Below are positions 1 to 8,535 of a stretch of 64,000 nucleotides of DNA, piece after piece; the stretch's first letter is position 1; every line of letters starts with the position of its first letter. Below the pieces are notes generated by a model. The model was given only the letters and a program-made list of their open reading frames with translations, was not told the origin of the DNA and searched no databases. The translations under genes and the position numbers were made by a program. Location: positions 719,001-783,000 of the forward strand of contig NZ_JBGGGT010000002.1 of the NCBI RefSeq assembly GCF_041276405.1, in the 5' to 3' direction. This DNA is from Microvirga sp. TS319. GTDB taxonomy: Bacteria; Pseudomonadota; Alphaproteobacteria; Rhizobiales; Beijerinckiaceae.

Positions 1-968
1 ATGCGGGACTTCTCATCCTTTGCGGCGCCCCAGAAAATATCGATGCGAACGCCTCGCTTGGCCGCGCGCCGGAACTCGTCCTCAAGTTCGACAAAGGCAG
101 CTTCCCGTAAGAACGTCGAGTGCATGACCACGCGTTCCCGAGCATGGCGCAGCACGTCCAGCAGTAGCTCACGGTGATCGTGTCCCGTCAGGACGAGATC
201 AGACGGATTGAGGGGCGGTATCGACACGGGGTCGGTCAGGTCTGCACGGGCCGATGCGGGACGTTTTGCGGAGCGAGCGCGGATCACTACGCCGGTCTGT
301 GTCCCGGCGGCGGCCCGGTGGAGGGCATTGATAAGGTCCTGCGGAGGATGCGGGGGAAGCCCTTTGATCTTGTCACCGATGATCGTGAACAAGGCGAATT
401 GATCTAAGGTCGCCGAGGCGTTGAAGTCAACGCTCGACAGCTCCTCGTCATCGGCAAGCACCTGGTCGACGGCGCCATAGAGGTCGTGGGCGCTCATGTT
501 GCCCCAGCCTCCTTCGACGATGATACGACGCACATCGTATTCTCTCTCGATGGTTTCGAGTTCGCCTGACCGATATGGCTTGAGATCCCGAAGCCCGAAA
601 GCCTTCCATTCAAACGGCTCCATGACGAACGAAACTCGTCTTGCGGTGCGTTTGATCACCGCCGGCAGGATATCAAACGTCTCAATGGCTTCGCGCCCGG
701 CTCGGGTTGCCCGGAAGGCGGCGCCCCTCCGGGCGGCTGCTAGCTCAACCCATCCAAAACGCATCATGCGCAGAATGATCTCGTTGACCAATCGCGCGGG
801 AAGACACGCGTCCGCAGCAAGATCCGCTGCTGTCTGTGGCGTGACAGACAGCGCCCAAAGGACCAGCCGGTCCACGCCGCTCCAGTGACGCCCCTTGTCG
901 ACCCACACCCGCAGCCTAGCGAGCTTGACCGGAACCGCGACCCGAATGGTATTGCTCTTGCGACTCAT
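1..968 (-). CDS. mkoB: PLD-family putative nuclease, Mokosh type I MkoB-like (3' end outside window)
   Basis: This frame opens with ATG at 968 and runs off the left edge (about 322 codons visible). The first ~100 residues look like a winged-helix domain (LVLWALSVTPQTAADLAADA, then a basic recognition-type segment ending in TRAGREAI). Around residue 275 onwards the sequence reads HARERVVMHSTFLRE and then RRAAKRGVRIDIFWG, the pattern that begins a phospholipase D-like domain; the catalytic HxKxxxxD motifs would lie further on and cannot be checked. The start codon overlaps the stop of the upstream helicase gene by four bases (ATGA), so the two are translationally coupled. A PLD protein coupled to a kinase-like/COG1112-type helicase matches the Mokosh type I anti-phage system. 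The family assignment is inference from domain order and could also fit another helicase-PLD defence pair. Confidence 0.7.
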   Translation of the reverse strand, partial: MSRKSNTIRVAVPVKLARLRVWVDKGRHWSGVDRLVLWALSVTPQTAADLAADACLPARLVNEIILRMMRFGWVELAAARRGAAFRATRAGREAIETFDILPAVIKRTARRVSFVMEPFEWKAFGLRDLKPYRSGELETIEREYDVRRIIVEGGWGNMSAHDLYGAVDQVLADDEELSSVDFNASATLDQFALFTIIGDKIKGLPPHPPQDLINALHRAAAGTQTGVVIRARSAKRPASARADLTDPVSIPPLNPSDLVLTGHDHRELLLDVLRHARERVVMHSTFLREAAFVELEDEFRRAAKRGVRIDIFWGAAKDEKSR

Positions 969-3900
969 TGGGCTTTCCCGACCAGATCCGTCCACCGCAC
1001 GATTGAGAGCTTTTTGGTTTGGCCGTTAGGGAGATACTCGTCCTTAAGCCGGTCGACCACGTCGATCATAGTGGCCAGGAAGGGCGGGGCCCCGCCTTCT
1101 TTATGGCGGCGGTAGCGCCGTCCCTGCACACGCAGAAACTCAAGACTGCCAACAATCACCAGCTGCCATTTGGCCCGGCTCAGAAGGACGTTCATGCGAC
1201 GCCGGTCCCGCAGGATCCCAAGCGCCGCTCGGCCGACATGATCATTGTTGCGCACGAGCGAGACGATGACGAGATCTGCCTCGCTGCCCTGGAACGAGTC
1301 GACCGTGCTTTGAAACGCGCTGGCATTGGCGGCGGTCATGAATCCGGAAAGGTTGTCCAGACTGCCAGACAGCTGATCGTCAATGGCCCGGCCTAAGCGT
1401 TCCACCTGCTCGTTGTAAGGTGAGAGTACTGCTAGCGTGGGGGCCTTGCCATCCGCTGTGGGTTGCGGGCGGAAGTGCGCCAGGATCTCCAACACGGCCT
1501 TGAGTTCGGCGGGATTGTGATAAGTTGGCAGCTGTTCAGCCGCGCCGGCCTCGCTTTGCATGTAAGGGAGATCGACGAACACGATCGGCGAGGAGGGCAG
1601 CCGCGGATCAGTGATGGTAAACGGCGGGGGATCGCGCTCAACCTCGTTGGCTCGCGCCGGGGCCGTTTCCAATTTCCCGTCGTAGAAGCATTCCGATATC
1701 ACAGTTGCAATCACAGGATGCATGCGGTGTTGCTGGAGGAGCTCTGTGGCAACCCGGCGGCGGCGCTGATCGGAGCGCTTCTGCCGTTCAAGCTCCTGCG
1801 TTACCAAGCTTTCGAACAGAAGCAACACCCGCCGCGCAGCGTCACAGATCTCGCTCAAGACCTTATCGTCTTCGGCGGCTTCGCGCAGCTCATCAAGGCC
1901 AAAGTCGCGGAAAATGTTGCCGACCACGATATCGCATTCGTCCAGTGCCTGTTTGACCCGTGTCTGATCGGCAAGAAAGCTCCCGATGCGGTCGGTATCG
2001 AAAGGCGGGAGTTGGTTGTGGTCTCCGATGAGAAGGCGGCGCATCGAGAGCAGTTGCGGCGCCAGAAGCTCCGGTCCGGTCGCCTTCGCGGCCTCCTCAA
2101 TGATGGCCCAGTCGAACTGGGCGCGCTCCTCCACGAGACGCTCGAGATCGCCGGAATTCGTGGTCGAGAACAGGACGTTTGCCGACTCGAGCACCAGAGA
2201 CTCGAATGACCGGCGCTGGCGCAGAGCCGCAGGGCTGAGTTTGGTGCGCAGATCTCCGGTGACGGCGGCGGCTTCCTTCATTTCGCTCAAAGACCGCCGG
2301 ATCGTGAGTGGCGCTCGGCGGGCGAGAGGACTGCCACCAAGCTTCGCGAGATAGGCCTTGGCGCGCTCGGGCGTTTGCGCGCCCGACAGATCTGCCCCCG
2401 TGTCGGCTTTCGAACGAACAAGGATGATTTCCTCTGACAGTCCGGCTTTCTGCAGCATTTTTTGCACTGCTGCCGCGAGATGATCGAGGGCTTGGTGCGC
2501 TTGCGCGCTCAACAGCAGCCGCGCTGCTGGGTCTGCGGCTAGGGTCCGCCGCACTGTCTCGGTCACAAGCGTCGTCTTGCCGACACCGGGAGGCCCTACG
2601 ACAAGCTGATTAGGCCCTGTTGACCAGATCGACCGAAGCGCCTCCTGTTTCGACTCGTCGAGCGCCTGAAAATGCGCATCCTCCTCGAGCACGTCGTCCC
2701 GGTAGGTTCGCAGGCGCGCCCGAGGATCAGCGAGAACGGTCGCCAGCTCGGCCTGCGTTGCCAGAACGCCGAGCATGCGGAGCCTACGCTTCAGCACCTG
2801 CTCGGTGCCGGTATCATCAACTTTCCGCAGATGAAGCTGCATCGCGGGGGGCACGGCGCCCTCGACGACTTGGAACTCATAAACCCACCGGTTGTGCTTC
2901 TGTACTACACGCAGGAAGCGTACACTCGCGGACGCACGGGCGGTTCCGCCGAGACCGCCGAAGTCCGACAGTTGCCAATCCGCGTCAAAATCGGCCTGTT
3001 CCTGCTGAAACAAACGGCGCATCAGCCGGTGCGGATCATCGACGCGAAGGGCTTCATTGAGACGCGCCCGCTGCTCGGCATCACTTGGGACGAGGTCGAC
3101 GACTGTTCGATCCCCCTGACGCCGTTGTGCAGCGAGCACCTCAACCGGAACGATTTCCGCGGCCCTGAATAAGGCTTCCGCGACCTGGGCGAGAAGCAGT
3201 CCTCGGCGAACCGTTACCGTTGGATCGTCGTCCCTGTCGTCAGATGCAAAAGCGGCGCTCCAATCCAAGGCGTCGCTCCGCAACTCCTGGAGCCGCCGGG
3301 AGGCAGCGCCAAACCGCACGATCTCAATGCGGTTTGCGGGGATTTCCAGCGTCTGGCGCCGCCCAAGTTGAACCTCCCGGCGCAGGCGAGCCGCGTTGGT
3401 GCTGGCAATCGCCCAAGTCTCATCGGAACCAGCCTGCCGGAACGGCTGCAGCCCATAAACCAGTGTTTCTGTAACAAGGAAGAGTTCTCCACGTGTGGTG
3501 CGGATCAGCTCAGCGCCAGTTTCAATGTCAGCCTGGACGAACTCTGTCTGGGCCTCGACGTCATCGATGTCGAACGCATCGTTGGACGCTATGGCGAGGG
3601 CATTGGACAGTTTACTTGTTTCCCCGAGGCGCAGAGCCAGTACATAGCGGCTGTTGTCGGCGCGGGCTTCCGCTTCCAGCTCATTGACCACCGTGTCAAC
3701 CCGACTCACGACAAGAGGCGCATCCAGGGCGCGGTTGCGCTCCGGCCGGACGAGGGCCCGCACTAGGTCCATCTCAGCGGCCCGCAGTTCGAGGCTCGAC
3801 CGCCCCGTGAGAAATGCCGGCTCCTCCTCATCGAGCCGACCGGGATCAAGTCCAAGAAGGTCTGCCGTGATCAGGCCAAGGGCCCGCCAATCATCCAGAA

Positions 3901-4534
3901 AGGAGAACACCACAGCTCCGACGGGGCGGCTCTTTGCGATCAACCGCAGGGGAGCCTTATCGACCTCGGCAATCCGCAGGCAGAATTCAAAGCCGCCAAG
4001 GCGGAAATCGGCTTGTGTCGACGCACCGGTCGTGAAGACCGCCCGGTGGTCCAGCCGTCCGTGAACGAGGCCTTGGCCGTGCACCGCTCCGAGTGCCAGA
4101 GCCATGCGGCGGATGTTGGTCCACAGGATCAGCCGTTGACGCGGACCATGGAGAGATTTGAGCCAATGATCGGCTCTCAAAAAGCGGGCCACGTATTCTA
4201 GCGGAGCGAGATCGCCGGGCATCGCGAGATAAAACGCGTCGCTGGTCTCACCCGACCCTGTCACTTCCACTATGACCTCGTCCGCATGAGGGAACGCGCG
4301 GACACGTTCGCTTTGGCGCATCTCATGACGCCAGAGTTCGCGCAGATCAGAGTCAATCGCGGATCCAGTCTTGTCCCAGTATTTCAGGACGGTTGGCTCA
4401 TCGTTTCGCTGGTCGACAGCCCGGATAAGAGCCGATTTCAAGGCCGCGGTATCAGGTGTTGCAAGGAAGGCTTCTTCCAAGTGGAACCTGTCGGCTAATG
4501 TTCCGGCTTTGCGCCTTGAGGATGATGCTCGCAT
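965..4534 (-). CDS. mkoA: Kinase-like domain/SF1 helicase fusion, Mokosh type I MkoA-like
   Basis: A 1189-residue protein. Residues ~40-260 resemble a protein kinase fold: a lysine in a VAIK-like position (VLKYW, Lys51), a hinge-like stretch, then VHGQGLVHGRLDHRAV around 151-165 and LGGFEF around 179-184 where HRD and DFG would stand. Both catalytic aspartates are missing, so it is probably a pseudokinase. The C-terminal half is a DNA2/Upf1-like SF1 helicase: Walker A GPPGVGKTTLV (~res. 645), a DEAA-type box read as IIEEAAKATGPE (~808), GDHNQLPPF (~830), QGSEADLVIVS, and the terminal LLSRAKWQLVIVGS (~1112). It is followed in overlap by the PLD gene. In Mokosh systems this protein acts with the PLD nuclease against phage, probably by sensing or processing nucleic acid. 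The role here is inferred from architecture. Confidence 0.75.
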   Translation of the reverse strand: MRASSSRRKAGTLADRFHLEEAFLATPDTAALKSALIRAVDQRNDEPTVLKYWDKTGSAIDSDLRELWRHEMRQSERVRAFPHADEVIVEVTGSGETSDAFYLAMPGDLAPLEYVARFLRADHWLKSLHGPRQRLILWTNIRRMALALGAVHGQGLVHGRLDHRAVFTTGASTQADFRLGGFEFCLRIAEVDKAPLRLIAKSRPVGAVVFSFLDDWRALGLITADLLGLDPGRLDEEEPAFLTGRSSLELRAAEMDLVRALVRPERNRALDAPLVVSRVDTVVNELEAEARADNSRYVLALRLGETSKLSNALAIASNDAFDIDDVEAQTEFVQADIETGAELIRTTRGELFLVTETLVYGLQPFRQAGSDETWAIASTNAARLRREVQLGRRQTLEIPANRIEIVRFGAASRRLQELRSDALDWSAAFASDDRDDDPTVTVRRGLLLAQVAEALFRAAEIVPVEVLAAQRRQGDRTVVDLVPSDAEQRARLNEALRVDDPHRLMRRLFQQEQADFDADWQLSDFGGLGGTARASASVRFLRVVQKHNRWVYEFQVVEGAVPPAMQLHLRKVDDTGTEQVLKRRLRMLGVLATQAELATVLADPRARLRTYRDDVLEEDAHFQALDESKQEALRSIWSTGPNQLVVGPPGVGKTTLVTETVRRTLAADPAARLLLSAQAHQALDHLAAAVQKMLQKAGLSEEIILVRSKADTGADLSGAQTPERAKAYLAKLGGSPLARRAPLTIRRSLSEMKEAAAVTGDLRTKLSPAALRQRRSFESLVLESANVLFSTTNSGDLERLVEERAQFDWAIIEEAAKATGPELLAPQLLSMRRLLIGDHNQLPPFDTDRIGSFLADQTRVKQALDECDIVVGNIFRDFGLDELREAAEDDKVLSEICDAARRVLLLFESLVTQELERQKRSDQRRRRVATELLQQHRMHPVIATVISECFYDGKLETAPARANEVERDPPPFTITDPRLPSSPIVFVDLPYMQSEAGAAEQLPTYHNPAELKAVLEILAHFRPQPTADGKAPTLAVLSPYNEQVERLGRAIDDQLSGSLDNLSGFMTAANASAFQSTVDSFQGSEADLVIVSLVRNNDHVGRAALGILRDRRRMNVLLSRAKWQLVIVGSLEFLRVQGRRYRRHKEGGAPPFLATMIDVVDRLKDEYLPNGQTKKLSIVRWTDLVGKAQ

Positions 4535-4800
4535 GGCTGATTAGGTTGCTTCCCCCTTATCATCGACTTTGGTTGTGTCTGAGTGGTGAAATCGGTCACC
4601 CTTCGGACATTCCGCACTACAGGTGTAATGGAAGTGCTCGACATCCGTCGAATGCCGCCACAGGAAGTCTGCTGGAAGTTCACAACTTTCGACCTCCTGT
4701 CCGAAGGTGAGGTTGGGAATATGTTATTCCATTTAGAGCTGTTTCCACTTGCGTGGAATCAGCTCTCTATCTTTGGCTCGGTCGCATTTTTGACGGTGAA

Positions 4801-4835
4801 CCGGATCCACTTCACCGAAAAATGCTCTAGCATCC
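4801..4835. repeat. Possible decayed copy of the GCATCG-type interspersed repeat
   Basis: The sequence starts CCGGATCCACTT and ends TCTAGCATC. It parallels the repeat half at 51721-51755, which reads CCGGATCCACTT and then GCTAGCGCATC. The spacer has diverged and no matching opposite half is obvious. This would be the only member of the core repeat family seen inside the island. Confidence 0.35.
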
Positions 4836-4856
4836 TGGCGCCCAGCCGATAGCCTC

Positions 4857-4878
4857 GGTGAGCGGGCCTCCGCTCACC
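4857..4878. other. Perfect 9-bp hairpin
   Basis: GGTGAGCGG at 4857-4865, loop GCCT, and CCGCTCACC at 4870-4878. No T tract follows on either strand, so a classical intrinsic terminator is unlikely. It may be a relic of a transcription end or part of a decayed element. Confidence 0.4.
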
Positions 4879-5034
4879 CGTGGGGGTTCAAGCATTAGGA
4901 CGGCAGGACCAGCTGAGAGAGGCAAGCCGAAAGTTGCGCCGCTCGGGTCTGATCGAGGAAGCTTCAGCCCTCGAGCCTGAACGACATTTGTCGGTTGTCA
5001 TCGGGTTGGCCGAAGCCAACCGCGTCAGATAATG

Positions 5035-5489
5035 TGGTACAACGTTACCGTTCTCCTTGTTCCTCTGTCTCTCCTCCGGGCCTTTCACGATTGGGCAATC
5101 TCAGGACTTTGTCTTCGGCGTAGGAGAGAAGGTCCTTGAGTGGCTTCGCGAGTGCCTACAGGCTGCCCCACGATACATCGCCGCCTTCTTGAATGGCCAC
5201 GAGGTACCGGTGGAGGCGGTAGTAGGCACCAGGTTCAAGCTTTCCCCATCATAGAGGTCTCTCTGCACAGCTCTCAAGTCGGCGTACTTGAGTTCACCTT
5301 GTGTGGCTGGGAATCGATGTGCCAGATATTCGCAGCGAATGTGCCCATTCCCGCCAGAATGAGAATGCGTATGGCCGGGGGCTGGTTCTTTGCGCCTTCC
5401 AACGTTTCTCTCGTTGACGCCAAGGCCTTTTCAAACTGGACCCGACTTCTGACCTGCAGTCGTTTCAGTTACCGTGCGCCAGTCTGATC
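5035..5489 (-). pseudogene. Coding relics left of the IS1595 element
   Basis: On the minus strand short protein-like stretches appear in different frames: FEKALASTRETLEGAKNQPP (about 5385-5440), then GELKYADLRAVQRDLYDG (about 5240-5295), then a +1 shift into LEPGAYYRLHRYLVAIQEGG (about 5180-5235), which hits a TAG and continues readable afterwards to about 5040. This is what a gene broken by frameshifts and one nonsense change looks like. It lies directly beside the IS1595 insertion, so it may be the distal part of the locus at 8536-8820 on the other side of the element. I cannot name the family. Confidence 0.3.
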
Positions 5490-5497
5490 TTTCGAAA
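5490..5497. repeat. 8-bp target site duplication (left) of the IS1595 element
   Basis: TTTCGAAA immediately outside the left inverted repeat. The same octamer is found at 8481-8488 outside the right inverted repeat. Eight-base duplications are characteristic of the IS1595 family. The target octamer is itself a perfect palindrome. Confidence 0.85.
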
Positions 5498-5517
5498 GGG
5501 GTCTATATACCTAGATC

Positions 5518-6502
5518 ACCCGGTGTGCGGATTTAAGCTGTAATGAGCTTTGCGAAGGCCAGCGACGAGAGATCACTGTGTTGGCACCGCAGCGCCATCG
5601 TGTGGCTGACGAGCTTACGCAGCCATTGGGCCGTCAAGTGCCACAGATCCCGTGCCCACGTCCGCTTGGCCTGATAGCGCTCGGTCAGTTGGCTCAGCAC
5701 AGTTTCAATCCTGCGTCGGGTTTGCACGAGCCAGTGCGGCCAGCCTCCTGCTTTCGCCGCCGCTCCCCGAGGCGGCGCCAGCAGAGCAAGCCCCTGCATC
5801 GCCAGATCGTCCCGTAAGCGCGGGCTCCAGTACGCGCCGTCCCCAAGAGCCCATCCCGTCTGACCGGCCAGGAGTTCAGGCGCAAGGGCGAGATCAGCCG
5901 CATCCGAGGAGGCTAGGGTGGCGGCGGTGATCACGCCCGGCCAGGTGACGCACAAGTGCAACCGCGGGCCATAGTATGTCTGATGGGCGAGCATCATGCC
6001 CGAAGCTGGCAATCCCCGGGAAACCGCGGCAGCGATGTGCCCGCGCGAAGTGGCAGACCGGTACCGGCAGGCTATCGATCAGGGCCAGGGCGAGGTCCTG
6101 ACGAGCCGTTGTGGCCAGGTGCTGCCACAGTCGGGATTTGATCACCCATAGGTTGGCGGCATGACGGGCGAAGGTCGTTCGACGGATCGTGAGCAAGCCG
6201 GGAAAGAGGTCACCGAAGTGGCGGCGGAAATCGGCATAAAGCTCCCGGTCGGTATCGATGTGCAGGAGCTCGCCGACCGCTTCAATGGTCAGAACTTCGC
6301 TGTCGGCCACCGTGGGAGCGGGACCGCGCTGGCGCAGCTTGGGGCAGGATTGGCGGAAAAAGTCGTCGATGGTGCAGAAGACAGTTATGGTGAAGCTCTC
6401 GAGGTCCATGGCAGGCTCCTCTGGCAGCAAACAAGTATCGCAGGCTGTTCACCGCTTCAGGATAGCCGTGGATCTCGAGACCTAAAAACTCGCACACCGG
6501 GT
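5518..6502 (-). mobile_element. IS982-family insertion nested in the IS1595 element
   Basis: The ends are inverted repeats: ACCCGGTGTGCGG at 5518 and CGCACACCGGGT ending at 6502, the ACCCGG-type terminus typical of IS982 relatives. Length is 985 bp, normal for the family. No convincing target duplication is visible at its borders. It landed only a few bases inside the left end of the IS1595 element and just downstream of the passenger gene's stop codon. Its transposase frame is broken. Confidence 0.8.
5533..6430 (-). pseudogene. IS982-family transposase, frameshifted
   Basis: The N-terminal half (frame starting at 6430) carries the family signature IDDFFRQ, then APTVADSEVLTIEAVGELL and DTDRELYADFRRHFG. 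It loses frame at about 5990-6010, where a second frame takes over with MLAHQTYYGPRLHLCVTWPG and continues through the DDE-type core and a C-terminal TERYQAKRTWARDLWHL segment to the stop at 5533. Together the two frames make a full-length ~290-residue transposase with a single frameshift. IS982 relatives are normally read from one frame, so this copy is probably dead; a sequencing error or programmed frameshift cannot be excluded. Confidence 0.8.
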
Positions 6503-6519
6503 TTGCTAGCCGAGGGACA

Positions 6520-7491
6520 TCATTTGCCCGGCGGTTTTAGGAACAGTGTGAACTGAACGGGCTTTTTCCCGTAATGCTGGGCCACACGCTGCCTAAGCTC
6601 ATGGATATCGTCGCATGGCTTCGCCATACCGATAACCTCATAGCATCGTGAGACGAGCTGCCGGACTCCGACATTCTCTGTAAGTTGGCGGTGCCAGTGA
6701 ATCCCTGCTTTAGGTTTGTTCGCCTTCAGATATTCGGCCACATCAGAATCAAGCGTGTCGTAGATCAGCTCAATGACCAGTTTGCCCCACCACTTTGGAC
6801 GGGAGTGCAATGCCCCCTTCCATTTGGTCAGTCGGCCGAACTCCTGCCAAAGTTCGTCTGGAAATGTCTTCTCCCAATCCCTGAGTTCGTCCGCTATGAA
6901 AGCGCGCAGTTTGACCTGCAGGGCATCTTCGGCACGCTCGTATTGGTAGCCGGTGGCTTCATCGACAAGCGCATCAAGGCCCGTTCGGGTAAGGCCTGCG
7001 GTCAATACTGCGCAACGGATAGCAATTTCACGCTGGCGATCTGTGAGGGCTGCACCCTCGTAGAGCGCCTGCACGTATCCCCTGCAGATCAGTTCAAAAT
7101 GCTCGGTCGTGATACCGAGTCCAGGCCACTGCGTGCCAGGGATCGAAAACTTCACGACCTCCTGCAGGATCTTATCGATGTTTATGTAAGGGTTAAGGGC
7201 CTTCTGCCCCGCATAGTCCTGCAGGCTTCCACGCTCCACATTGGCAATGGCTTTGGTCGTGGAGCCAGATGACAAGACGCGCGTTCCATCCTCAAGAACG
7301 TAGCAGTCTATCTCGTTGCCCCCCAAATCCAGAACGCCACGCCAGGTGGCGGTGGGCAAGCTTGCATCGGCAACCTCCCGATTGCCCTTTCCGGGGCCTT
7401 CCGGGTCGCCATCACCTCCTGCAGCAACCATCGCCTGGGCAACCTCATCGAAAGCTGCATCTATCGGCTCAATCGTCTTATCGTGAGGCAT
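6520..7491 (-). CDS. P63C-domain protein, IS1595 passenger gene
   Basis: A 323-residue protein. The N-terminus is acidic and low complexity. A stretch ATWRGVLDLGGNEIDCYVLEDGTRVLS resembles the front of phage-type P63C proteins, and the centre contains GLDALVDEATGYQYERAEDA, the hallmark of the P63C domain, followed by a helical region with EYLKANKPKAGIHWHRQLTE and a basic C-terminus. Its molecular function is unknown. The ATG at 7491 lies 14 bases upstream of the transposase stop, so the two are translationally coupled and transpose together. Passenger genes are known in some IS1595 subgroups. It might assist transposition or provide a fitness function; nothing in the sequence decides this. 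Confidence 0.7.
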   Translation of the reverse strand: MPHDKTIEPIDAAFDEVAQAMVAAGGDGDPEGPGKGNREVADASLPTATWRGVLDLGGNEIDCYVLEDGTRVLSSGSTTKAIANVERGSLQDYAGQKALNPYINIDKILQEVVKFSIPGTQWPGLGITTEHFELICRGYVQALYEGAALTDRQREIAIRCAVLTAGLTRTGLDALVDEATGYQYERAEDALQVKLRAFIADELRDWEKTFPDELWQEFGRLTKWKGALHSRPKWWGKLVIELIYDTLDSDVAEYLKANKPKAGIHWHRQLTENVGVRQLVSRCYEVIGMAKPCDDIHELRQRVAQHYGKKPVQFTLFLKPPGK

Positions 7492-8413
7492 GGATCAGAC
7501 CCTTGTAGGTAAGGTGCTTGCCGACCATCCGGTTGATGGCCATGTCGATGAACGGCCTGGTGCCAGCCCGCGCGGTATTGTGGCGGAAGGAAAATTTGTT
7601 GGCGTAGCGGTGAAGGTGCTTCGCGCTCATGTAGTGATAGATGCCGATGTAGCGGCGCTTGAGAAGTGACCAAAAGCTTTCGATGCTATTGGTGTGCGCC
7701 ATGTCGCGGACGTATTCGCCAACCAAGTGATTGATCTGAATATGGGTAAAGCCAGCGCCTCGCAGGCCCACATTGCCGCCATGTGTGTCGGTAACGACTG
7801 TAGCGCCGGGGGTGGCATTCTCACGCACGAATGCGCTTAGCATTAGTGCCTTTGTATCTTCTACGACGGCGGCGCGAACGTCGCCAATCTCGGAGTGGAT
7901 ACCGACAACAGCAGTCTTGCCGACCGAGCCGCGACGAGCGCGAAGCTTCTTTTTGGCGCGCTTGTTCTTCTCGCGACCGCTAACATAAGTTTCATCGACT
8001 TGGACATGATCGCCCATGCTGCCGCCCTGTCCGGCCATCCACGTTTCACGGATGCGCTGCGCAAGGAACCAAGCCGACCTCTGAGTTACACCAAGTTCGC
8101 GGGCCATTTGGGTAGAAGGGATGCCCTTGGGCGCCGTGGTCATCATGTGGATCGCCATCAACCACTTCTGGAGCGGCAAGCGGCTTTCAGCGAGGACCAT
8201 GCCAGTGCGGACGCTGAAGTGCTTGCGGCAATCCCTGCAGCGGTAGGGCATCGGCTTGTGGTTCTTGATCTCGGCAACCGAGATGCTGCCACAGTGGGGG
8301 CAAGATACCTCGCCAGCCCAGCGATTGTGCTCGAAATACTGCCGGGCGGCTTCCTCATCAGGGAATCGCTGGAAGAACTGATGGAGGCTGACAGATTCGA
8401 GCTTTTCGGTCAT
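7478..8413 (-). CDS. IS1595-family transposase
   Basis: A 311-residue protein with the family layout: an N-terminal zinc ribbon (CPHCGSISV ... YRCRDCRKHFSVRTGMVL, two CxxC pairs, residues ~38-70), a helix-turn-helix (STQMARELGVTQRSAWFLAQ), and a DDE/N-type catalytic core (HVQVDETYVSGREKNKRAKK, ATVVTDTHGG, NSIESFWSLLKRRYIGIYHY). The open frame has no defect. It is the first gene of the element, reading from the right inverted repeat toward the P63C gene. Confidence 0.92.
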   Translation of the reverse strand: MTEKLESVSLHQFFQRFPDEEAARQYFEHNRWAGEVSCPHCGSISVAEIKNHKPMPYRCRDCRKHFSVRTGMVLAESRLPLQKWLMAIHMMTTAPKGIPSTQMARELGVTQRSAWFLAQRIRETWMAGQGGSMGDHVQVDETYVSGREKNKRAKKKLRARRGSVGKTAVVGIHSEIGDVRAAVVEDTKALMLSAFVRENATPGATVVTDTHGGNVGLRGAGFTHIQINHLVGEYVRDMAHTNSIESFWSLLKRRYIGIYHYMSAKHLHRYANKFSFRHNTARAGTRPFIDMAINRMVGKHLTYKGLIHASR

Positions 8414-8480
8414 TCCGACTTTCTAGCCGGTGGATCCTGCAGGTGTCAATCCAATTTTGGCTAGCTATGTATATAGGCCC

Positions 8481-8488
8481 TTTCGAAA
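8481..8488. repeat. 8-bp target site duplication (right) of the IS1595 element
   Basis: TTTCGAAA directly outside the right inverted repeat, matching 5490-5497. Confidence 0.85.
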
Positions 8489-8535
8489 CATCAAGAAAGT
8501 GAATCAAGAAGAGGATAGAGGGATTTGATTGGTGG

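Larger units (their letters stand above)
4535..5489. other. Gene-poor stretch upstream of the Mokosh-like operon
   Basis: No intact gene is convincing in these ~950 bases. The part nearest 4535 should hold the promoter of the helicase operon, but I see no clear -35/-10 pair. A 9-bp perfect hairpin (4857-4878), a possible degenerate copy of the core-genome palindromic repeat (around 4801-4835) and frameshifted coding relics (5035-5489) are listed separately. Confidence 0.5.
5498..8480 (-). mobile_element. IS1595-family element with P63C passenger gene, interrupted by IS982
   Basis: Both ends are visible. The left end reads GGGGTCTATATACCTAG and the right end, read inward on the minus strand, GGGCCTATATACATAG; these imperfect inverted repeats sit between TTTCGAAA duplications. 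Inside, on the minus strand, lie the transposase (7478-8413) and a P63C-domain gene (6520-7491) overlapping it by 14 bases. Between the passenger gene and the left end a complete IS982-family element (5518-6502) is inserted. Without it the element would be about 2.0 kb. The transposase appears intact, so the element could have been mobile until recently. Confidence 0.85.

Noticed and set aside
1-4534. DISARM system (helicase plus PLD protein)
   Set aside because: The helicase is SF1 DNA2-like with a kinase-like N-terminus, not the DrmA type, and there is no DrmB (DUF1998) or methylase gene.
4857-4878. Hairpin as terminator of the Mokosh-like operon
   Set aside because: It lies upstream of that operon and has no T tract.
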